Shown here: in pieces, positions 27,106-33,050 of the stretch
How the letters are laid out: each line of letters begins with the position of its first letter
Numbering within the stretch: the first letter of the stretch is position 1
NCBI GenBank assembly: GCA_027082975.1
Contig: JALWTH010000418.1
Location: forward strand, 1 to 33,050
From: Paracoccaceae bacterium
GTDB lineage: Bacteria; Pseudomonadota; Alphaproteobacteria; Rhodobacterales; Rhodobacteraceae
Reading direction: 5' to 3'
DNA: 33,050 nt
Made by a program: the position numbers and the translations under genes
Notes under the pieces: generated by a model
What the model was told of the DNA's origin: nothing
Seen by the model: only the letters and a program-made list of their open reading frames with translations
Database searches by the model: none

Positions 27106-29766
27106 ATGTCCGAGACAAATGCGTCTCAAGCCGAAGGCGTGTCCAAAGCCGAAGAGCTCGCCGCCGAAGTGGAAACCGGCGCGCGCAATCCGCAGGGCTG
27201 GCAGCGCTGGCTGATTCCGGTGATCTGCTTCGTCTGGGCGCTTTACCAGCTTTACATCGCCTCGACCCTGCCTTCGGACCTCACGGTTGCCACCGGCATC
27301 AAGTTCTTCCAGTTCATCGGCAACCTCTCGATTTCGCGCAAGATCCACCTGATGTTTGCCCTGACGCTGGCGATCATGTCCTACCCGCTATGGAAAAAGG
27401 CCAGCCGCACCACGATCCCGATCTATGACTGGGCGATGATCGCGCTCGGCGCCGGCGCGATCCTCTACATGATCGTGATGGACAGCAATATCGCCAACCG
27501 CGCCGGGGATTTCTCGCACCCCCAGGTGCGCTATGACATGATCGTTGCGGTTACCGGCATCGCGATCCTCGCCATTTCCGTCTATCGCTCGCTCGGCCTG
27601 CCGCTGGTGGTGGTCGCGGGCGTGCTGATGGCCTACGCCTATATCGGCGGGGGCAATTGGGGCGGTGCTTCCTTCACCAAGGGGACCTGGCATTTCTGGA
27701 TGCAGGAAGAGGGCGTGTTCGGCAAGCCGCTGGCGGTCTCGACCCAGATGATCTTCCTCTTCGTTCTGTTCGGCGCGGTGCTCGAAAAGGCCGGGGCCGG
27801 GGGCTATTTCATCAAGATCGCCTTTGCCCTGCTCGGCCACCTGCGCGGCGGCCCGGCCAAGGCGGCGGTGATCGCCTCGGGCCTTTCGGGGCTCTATTCC
27901 GGCTCCTCGATCGCCAACGTGGTGACCACCGGCACCTTTACCATCCCGCTGATGAAGCGCACGGGCTTTCCGGCCGAAAAGGCCGGCGCGGTCGAGGTCG
28001 CCGCTTCCACCAACGGCCAGCTCACCCCGCCGGTCATGGGGGCCGCGGCCTTCCTGATCGCCGAATTCACCGGGGTCGAATACACGACCCTGATCAAGCA
28101 TGCGCTGGTTCCGGCGCTGGTCAGCTATATCGCGCTGGTCTATATCGTCCACCTCGAGGCCTGCAAGCTGGACCTCAAGGGCCTGCCCAGGCACCCCTCC
28201 TCCGTGACCTTCCTGCAGAAGCTCGCGGGCACCATCGGCGGCTTCATCGGTGTCGCCTTGCTGATCCTCGCGGCCAATTACGTGATGACCTGGGTCGGTC
28301 CCTACCTGCCGGGCACCAGTTTCATGGCGGCGGCCCTGCTGGCGCTGCTCGCCTACCTGGTGCTGCTGTGGCTGGCATCGCGCCGGCCTGATCTCGAGCA
28401 GGACGACCCGGAGGCGCCGATCACCGAGCTGCCCAAGGCCGGTGAGACGGCGATGACCGGGCTCTATTTCCTGCTGCCGATCCTGATCCTGCTCTGGGCC
28501 ATCCTGCCGACGCCAGACAAGCTCTCGCCGGCGCTTTCGGCCTTTTATGCCTGCCTCGCGATGATCTTCATCGCCCTCACCCAGCACGCGATCAAGGGCA
28601 TCTTCCGCGGCAAGCCGAATATCGGAGCCGATCTTGCCCGCGGGCTCAAGGAGACGGTTGAAGGCATGATCGCCGGCGCGCGCAACATGATCGCCATCGG
28701 CATCGCCACCTCGGCGGCGGGCATCATCGTCGGGGCGATCTCGCTCACCGGCGCCCATGCGATGGTCGGCGCGCTGGTCGAATATCTCTCTGGCGGCAAC
28801 CTGCTCGTCATGCTGATCCTGGTGGCGCTGATGTCGCTGATCCTCGGCATGGGCCTGCCGACCACGGCCAACTACCTGGTGGTGTCGAGCCTGATGGCTC
28901 CGGTGATCGTGGCGCTGGGCGCCAAGTCGGGCCTGCTGGTGCCGCTGGTGGCGGTGCACCTGTTCGTGTTCTACTTCGGCATCCTTGCCGACGACACGCC
29001 GCCGGTGGGGCTTGCGGCCTATGCGGCGGCGGCGATCTCGCGGGGTGATCCGATCAAGACCGGCCTGCAGGGCTTCGGCTACGATATCCGCACCGCCCTG
29101 CTGCCGTTCCTGTTCATCTTCAACACTGATCTGCTGCTGATCGACGTGGGGCCGATGAAGGCAATCTTCGTCTTCATCATCGCGGTGATCGCCATGATGC
29201 TCTTTGCCGCCGCGACCCAGGGCTGGTTCATCACCCGCAGCCGCCTGTGGGAGACGGTGGCGCTCTTGCTGATCGCCTTCACCCTGTTCCGCCCCGGCTT
29301 CTGGCTCGACATGATCTCGCCGCCCTTCGAAGCGCGCTCCGGGGCCGAGACGATCCAGCTGCTCGAAGAACTGCCCGAGGGCGAGACCATCCGCCTCAAG
29401 CTGGTCGGGCCGGATTTCGACAACCCGGACCAGATGACCCAGACCAATATCGAGATCGAGCTTGGCGCGCCCGGCGGCAGCGGCGAGGACCGGCTGTTTG
29501 ACGTGGGGATCGACGCCATGGAAGAGGATGGCAGGCTGGTCTTCAACGGCTTTGCCTGGAACTTCCCCGACGCGGCCCTGAAAAAGCGCTTCGACGACGA
29601 GTTTGACGCGCTCGACCCGGACAACCCGGTGGTGATCGAACAGATCCTGACCCGGCGCGACCGGATGCCCAAGGAGATCTTCTACATCCCGGCGCTTCTG
29701 CTTCTGGGGCTGGTCGTCCTGTTGCAGAAAGGCCGGGCCAGAAGCGTCGGTACGGCGGCAACCTGA
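27106..29766 (+). CDS. TRAP transporter permease, fused small and large subunits (TAXI type)
   Basis: Membrane component that couples solute uptake to an ion gradient. The 886-aa product fuses the small membrane subunit (about residues 35-185) with the large one (about 190-640): GLSGLYSGSSIANV and GMGLPTTANYLVVSS are the two well-known DctM-type motifs. From about residue 690 comes an extra section with more helices and a charged soluble stretch, matching the DUF3394 tail of TAXI permeases. GGGAGG precedes the ATG. It lies after the binding protein and 11 nt before the universal stress protein gene. Confidence 0.93.
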   Translation: MSETNASQAEGVSKAEELAAEVETGARNPQGWQRWLIPVICFVWALYQLYIASTLPSDLTVATGIKFFQFIGNLSISRKIHLMFALTLAIMSYPLWKKASRTTIPIYDWAMIALGAGAILYMIVMDSNIANRAGDFSHPQVRYDMIVAVTGIAILAISVYRSLGLPLVVVAGVLMAYAYIGGGNWGGASFTKGTWHFWMQEEGVFGKPLAVSTQMIFLFVLFGAVLEKAGAGGYFIKIAFALLGHLRGGPAKAAVIASGLSGLYSGSSIANVVTTGTFTIPLMKRTGFPAEKAGAVEVAASTNGQLTPPVMGAAAFLIAEFTGVEYTTLIKHALVPALVSYIALVYIVHLEACKLDLKGLPRHPSSVTFLQKLAGTIGGFIGVALLILAANYVMTWVGPYLPGTSFMAAALLALLAYLVLLWLASRRPDLEQDDPEAPITELPKAGETAMTGLYFLLPILILLWAILPTPDKLSPALSAFYACLAMIFIALTQHAIKGIFRGKPNIGADLARGLKETVEGMIAGARNMIAIGIATSAAGIIVGAISLTGAHAMVGALVEYLSGGNLLVMLILVALMSLILGMGLPTTANYLVVSSLMAPVIVALGAKSGLLVPLVAVHLFVFYFGILADDTPPVGLAAYAAAAISRGDPIKTGLQGFGYDIRTALLPFLFIFNTDLLLIDVGPMKAIFVFIIAVIAMMLFAAATQGWFITRSRLWETVALLLIAFTLFRPGFWLDMISPPFEARSGAETIQLLEELPEGETIRLKLVGPDFDNPDQMTQTNIEIELGAPGGSGEDRLFDVGIDAMEEDGRLVFNGFAWNFPDAALKKRFDDEFDALDPDNPVVIEQILTRRDRMPKEIFYIPALLLLGLVVLLQKGRARSVGTAAT

Positions 29767-29777
29767 AGGAGGAAACC

Positions 29778-30203
29778 ATGAGCAAGACCATACTTCTGGC
29801 CGTCGATCTCAATCACGAAAGCTCCTGGCGCAAGGCCCTGCCCGAGGCGGTTGCCCTGGCGTCAGGAGGCGGCTCGCTGCATGTGCTGACAGTGATCCCT
29901 TCCTTCGGGACTTCCCTGGTCGGCTCGTTCTTCCCGTCGGATTTCGCCGACAAGGCCGAGGCCGAAGCCAGATCCGCCCTTGCCGATCTGGTCGCGCAGC
30001 AGGTGCCCGAGGAGTTGGGGGCGCAGATACGTGTCGCCCATGGCACGATCTACAAGAAGATCATCGAGGAAGCCGACAAGGTGGGCGCCGAGCTGATCGT
30101 CATGGCCGCGGCACGCTCGGAGATGCAGGATTACCTGATCGGCCCCAACGCCGCCCGGGTGGTGCGCCACGCGAGCCAGTCGGTCTATGTGGTGCGGGAG
30201 TAG
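29778..30203 (+). CDS. Universal stress protein (UspA family), TRAP-associated
   Basis: A 141-aa cytosolic protein with the Usp fold: TILLAVDLNHES at the N terminus and ELIVMAAARS near residue 113. The usual ATP-binding G-x2-G-x9-G(S/T) run is altered here (MAAARSEMQDYLIGPNAARV), as in TeaD-like proteins that accompany TRAP transporters. AAGGAGG precedes the ATG, and the gene sits 11 nt after the permease. By analogy with TeaD of the ectoine TRAP system it may tune transporter activity; that is inference. Confidence 0.9.
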   Translation: MSKTILLAVDLNHESSWRKALPEAVALASGGGSLHVLTVIPSFGTSLVGSFFPSDFADKAEAEARSALADLVAQQVPEELGAQIRVAHGTIYKKIIEEADKVGAELIVMAAARSEMQDYLIGPNAARVVRHASQSVYVVRE

Positions 30204-30230
30204 GCCGCGCCCACAAGGAAAACCTGCAAG

Positions 30231-30257
30231 CGCCGCCCGCTCCCGGGCGGCGTTTTT
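30231..30257 (+). terminator. Rho-independent terminator of the TAXI-TRAP operon
   Basis: A perfect 9-bp stem CGCCGCCCG / CGGGCGGCG with a 4-nt loop (CTCC), followed by TTTTT. It lies 28 nt after the stress protein stop. The clearest intrinsic terminator in the window. Confidence 0.9.
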
Positions 30258-30269
30258 CTTTGGCCGTGA

Positions 30270-30308
30270 TTGACTTTCCCTCGGGCTTATTTTACCAATT
30301 GATAAAAT
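30270..30308 (+). promoter_or_regulatory. Candidate preTA promoter and operator
   Basis: A -35-like TTGACT (30270-30275) and a weak TACCAA 17 bp later (30293-30298). Over the -10 lies a 20-bp near-palindrome, ATTTTACCAATTGATAAAAT (30289-30308), with one mismatched pair. This form suits a GntR-type or similar repressor; it is not the RutR motif. It lies about 45 bp before the preT ATG. Confidence 0.45.
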
Positions 30309-30353
30309 TTCTTGCCTGTGGCAGGTTTCGACAAACAGACAGGGGAGGCTTCG

Positions 30354-31667
30354 ATGTCACAAGATGCACAGGCTCCGGGCATTGCCGCCGGGCGGCTCTC
30401 GCCGGAGGAATACGCGGCCAATTTCGGCGACCTGCACCCGCCGCTGAGCGACCACGAGGCGCTGGTGGCGGCGGATCGCTGCTATTTCTGCCACGACGCC
30501 CCCTGCATGGAGGCCTGCCCGACCAGTATCGACATCCCGCTTTTCATCCGCCAGATCGCGACTCACACGCCCGAGGCGGCGGCGCGCACCATCCTGACGC
30601 AGAACATCCTCGGCGGCATGTGCGCCCGGGTCTGTCCCACCGAAACGCTGTGCGAAGAAGCCTGCGTGCGCATGACCGCGGAAGAACAGCCGGTCGAGAT
30701 CGGCCGCCTGCAGCGCTATGCCACCGACCGGCTGATGGCCGCCGGCCCCCAGCCCTTCGAGCGTGCCGAGCCCACGGGCAAGCGCGTCGCCGTGGTCGGC
30801 GCCGGCCCCGCGGGCCTCAGCGCCGCGCACCGGCTGGCCATGTATGGCCATGAGGTGACGGTATACGACGCCCGCCCCAAGGCTGGCGGTCTCAACGAAT
30901 TCGGCATCGCTTCCTACAAGGCGGTGGACGGCTTTGCCGCGCGCGAGGTGGAGTGGCTTCTGGGCATCGGCGGCATCACGCTCGCGCTCGGCAAGGCGCT
31001 GGGCAAGGATCTGAGCCTTGACGCGCTGGTGGAGGAATACGACGCGGTGTTCCTCGGCCTCGGCCTCACCGACACCAACAAGCTCGGCATCCCCGGCGAG
31101 GATCTCGAGGGCGTGGTGGACGCGGTGGACTGGATCGCCGACCTGCGCCAGGCCGACGACCTCGCGACCGTGCCCGTGGGCCGCAATGTGGTGGTGATCG
31201 GCGGCGGCATGACCGCGATTGATGCCGCCGTTCAGGCCAAACTGCTGGGCGCCGAGAGCGTGACGCTCGCCTATCGGCGGCGGCGCGAAGACATGCCCGC
31301 GTCTCGGTTCGAGCAGGACCTTGCCGCCGCCAAGGGGGTCTGCCTGCTGTTCAATGCGACGCCGGCGGAAATCCGCGGCGAGGGCGCCGTGGCCGAGATC
31401 GAATTCACCCGCACCGGCAGCGATGCGCGCTTCACGCTCACCGCCGATCAGGTGATGAAGGCCATCGGCCAGAAGCTCGGCGATACGCTGGGGCTCGAGA
31501 CCGATGGGCGCAAGATCGCCGTGGACGGCACCGGGCGCACCTCGCGCGAAGGCGTCTGGGCCGGGGGCGACTGCGCCTCGGGCGGCGATGACCTCACCGT
31601 GACCGCCGTGGCCGAGGGCCGCGACGCCGCCGAAGATATCCACGCCACGCTGATGGGGGAGGGCTGA
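30354..31667 (+). CDS. preT: NAD-dependent dihydropyrimidine dehydrogenase, subunit PreT
   Basis: Electron-input subunit of the enzyme that reduces uracil and thymine in the reductive pyrimidine pathway. The 437-aa product has two cysteine clusters for Fe-S binding (C43/C46/C51/C55 in CYFCHDAPCMEAC; C90/C94/C100/C104), an FAD site GAGPAG (149-154) and an NAD(P) site VVIGGGMTAID near residue 281. The ATG at 30354 has GGGGAGG before it; an in-frame ATG at 30312 adds 14 residues without a ribosome site. preA starts 3 nt after its stop. Matches the N-terminal half of mammalian DPD. Confidence 0.94.
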   Translation: MSQDAQAPGIAAGRLSPEEYAANFGDLHPPLSDHEALVAADRCYFCHDAPCMEACPTSIDIPLFIRQIATHTPEAAARTILTQNILGGMCARVCPTETLCEEACVRMTAEEQPVEIGRLQRYATDRLMAAGPQPFERAEPTGKRVAVVGAGPAGLSAAHRLAMYGHEVTVYDARPKAGGLNEFGIASYKAVDGFAAREVEWLLGIGGITLALGKALGKDLSLDALVEEYDAVFLGLGLTDTNKLGIPGEDLEGVVDAVDWIADLRQADDLATVPVGRNVVVIGGGMTAIDAAVQAKLLGAESVTLAYRRRREDMPASRFEQDLAAAKGVCLLFNATPAEIRGEGAVAEIEFTRTGSDARFTLTADQVMKAIGQKLGDTLGLETDGRKIAVDGTGRTSREGVWAGGDCASGGDDLTVTAVAEGRDAAEDIHATLMGEG

Positions 31668-31670
31668 GAC

Positions 31671-32993
31671 ATGGCTGACCTGACAACCGACTTCCTGGGC
31701 ATCAAGTCCCCGAACCCCTTCTGGCTCGCCTCCGCCCCGCCCACCGACAAGGAATACAACGTGCGCCGCGCCTATGAGGCCGGCTGGGGTGGCGTGGTCT
31801 GGAAGACCCTCGGCGAGGCGGGCCCGCCGGTGGTCAACGTCTCCGGCCCGCGCTACGGCGCCATTCACGGCCCCGACCGGCGGCTGCTGGGGCTCAACAA
31901 TATCGAGCTCATCACCGACCGCCCGCTGGAAGTGAACCTTGAGGAAATCGCCCGGGTCAAGGCCGACTACCCCGACCGCGCCCTCGTCGTCTCGCTGATG
32001 GTGCCCTATGACGAAAAGGCCTGGCAGGAGATTCTCGCCCGCGTCGAAGAGACCAATGCCGACGGGGTCGAGCTCAATTTCGGCTGCCCCCACGGCATGG
32101 CCGAGCGCGGCATGGGCTCCGCCGTGGGCCAGGTGCCGGAATATGTGGAGCAGATCACCCGCTGGGTGAAAAAGCACTACCAGCGCCCCTGCATCGTCAA
32201 GCTCACGCCAAACATCACCAATATCCTCGCTCCGGCCCGAGCGGCGAAGAATGGTGGTGCCGATGCGGTGAGCCTGATCAACACGATCAACTCGATCACC
32301 TCGGTCGATCTCGACAATATGGCCCCCGAACCCACCATCGACGGCATGGGCACCCATGGCGGCTATTGCGGCCCGGCGGTCAAGCCCATCGCCATGAACA
32401 TGGTCGCCGAAATCGCCCGCAGCCCCGACACGGCCTGCCTGCCGATCAGTGGCATCGGCGGCGTCACCACCTGGCGCGACGCGGCCGAATTCATGGCGCT
32501 GGGCGCGGGCAATGTGCAGGTCTGCACCGCCGCCATGACCTATGGCTTCAAGGTGGTGCAGGAGATGATCTCGGGCCTCGCCCAGTGGATGGACGAAAAG
32601 GGCTACAGGAGCACCGCCGATTTCGTCGGCGCGGCCGTGCCCAGGGTGACCGACTGGCAGAACCTCAATCTCGATTACGTCACCAAGGCCGAGATCGACC
32701 AGGACCTCTGCATCAAGTGCGGCCGCTGCTACGCCGCCTGCGAGGATACCAGCCACCAGGCCATCGCCATGAGCGAAGACCGCACCTTTACCGTCAAGGA
32801 CGAGGAATGCGTGGCCTGCAACCTCTGCGTCAATGTCTGTCCGGTGGAGGGCTGCATCACCATGCGCGAACTCAAGCCCGGCGAGGTGGACCCCCGCACC
32901 GGCATGACCATCCCCGAGGACAAGCGCACCTGGCTTCAGCATCCAAACAACCCCGGTGCTGACCCGCTGGCCTGCATTGTCCGGGGTCAGTGA
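31671..32993 (+). CDS. preA: NAD-dependent dihydropyrimidine dehydrogenase, catalytic subunit PreA
   Basis: Catalytic subunit: an FMN barrel of the dihydroorotate dehydrogenase type joined to a ferredoxin-like end. The 440-aa product has ELNFGCPHGMAERGMG, KLTPNITNI and ISGIGGVTTW in the barrel, and two 4Fe-4S motifs near the end, CIKCGRCYAAC and CVACNLCVNVC. The residue aligned with the catalytic Cys671 of mammalian DPD seems to be V152 (SAVGQ); to my memory bacterial PreA proteins share this. GGGAGGG precedes the ATG. Later pathway genes (dihydropyrimidinase) would lie beyond the window. Confidence 0.95.
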   Translation: MADLTTDFLGIKSPNPFWLASAPPTDKEYNVRRAYEAGWGGVVWKTLGEAGPPVVNVSGPRYGAIHGPDRRLLGLNNIELITDRPLEVNLEEIARVKADYPDRALVVSLMVPYDEKAWQEILARVEETNADGVELNFGCPHGMAERGMGSAVGQVPEYVEQITRWVKKHYQRPCIVKLTPNITNILAPARAAKNGGADAVSLINTINSITSVDLDNMAPEPTIDGMGTHGGYCGPAVKPIAMNMVAEIARSPDTACLPISGIGGVTTWRDAAEFMALGAGNVQVCTAAMTYGFKVVQEMISGLAQWMDEKGYRSTADFVGAAVPRVTDWQNLNLDYVTKAEIDQDLCIKCGRCYAACEDTSHQAIAMSEDRTFTVKDEECVACNLCVNVCPVEGCITMRELKPGEVDPRTGMTIPEDKRTWLQHPNNPGADPLACIVRGQ

Positions 32994-33050
32994 AGAGCGG
33001 AAAACCCCTCTTCATCTTTCCCCCAATACTCCGGGGGAGCGCGAGGGGGC
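32994..33050. repeat. Intergenic 3'-end repeat, copy C (inverted, cut by window end)
   Basis: On the minus strand it reads GCCCCCTCGCGCTCCCCCGG, AGTATTGGGGG and AAAGATGAAGAGGGG, the same order of blocks as copies A and B. It begins right after the preA stop. The GC-rich hairpin arm may continue past the window. Confidence 0.65.

Noticed and set aside
30357-32942. An 861-codon open frame on the minus strand opposite preT and preA
   Set aside because: It mirrors two well-recognised genes; GC-rich coding DNA often leaves the antisense frame open. Its composition (many H, G, A, V) is typical of such shadows and it has no known motif.

Overview
The window looks like chromosomal DNA of an alphaproteobacterium of the Rhodobacterales (roseobacter/Rhodobacteraceae type). 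It is GC-rich with tightly packed, often overlapping genes. It carries a Rhodobacterales-style suf cluster and the paired families DUF6477/DUF6456. The block maf-aroE-coaE-dnaQ-secB-fxsA-tim44-mltA-smr-hslVU is the gene order that borders the replication origin in Caulobacter and relatives. No rRNA, tRNA, CRISPR array, prophage or transposase gene was seen.

Layout. (1) 1-7431: a plus-strand Fe-S assembly operon: a NifS/IscS-type cysteine desulfurase (5' end outside the window), sufB, two small unknown genes, sufC, sufD, two YIP1-like membrane proteins and sufS. It ends at a GC-rich hairpin repeat. (2) 7493-11340: a minus-strand block reading DUF6477, a P-loop ATPase, metA, ppk2 and a TetR regulator. 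(3) 11341-11583: a divergent control region with two perfect, inverted DnaA boxes and a CtrA-like site, leading into the plus-strand HTH/DUF6456 gene. (4) 12726-12994: a 269-bp non-coding element with perfect 34-bp terminal inverted repeats, lying between the convergent DUF6456 and hemJ genes and supplying both stop codons. (5) 13441-13817: an AT-rich region without a gene, with several DnaA-box-like sites and an 18-bp palindrome, the predicted chromosomal oriC. (6) 13818-23487: maf, aroE, coaE and dnaQ (chained by overlaps), secB and fxsA (minus), tim44, mltA, smr and a phosphohexomutase (plus), then hslVU (minus). (7) 23585-25727: a glycan-biosynthesis-like protein and a class III CoA-transferase. 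(8) 25929-30203: a TAXI-type TRAP system (binding protein, fused permease, universal stress protein) closed by a strong terminator. (9) 30354-32993: preT-preA, the reductive pyrimidine-degradation dehydrogenase.

How the parts fit. Most genes are housekeeping: Fe-S assembly, methionine and shikimate pathways, CoA synthesis, proofreading, export chaperoning, envelope upkeep and ATP-dependent proteolysis. Uptake and catabolic genes lie at the right end. The most unusual material is non-coding: the inverted-repeat element beside oriC, the DnaA/CtrA-like control region about 2 kb from oriC, and a three-copy repeat that sits just after gene stop codons in a fixed orientation (7442, 21574 and 32994 onward).
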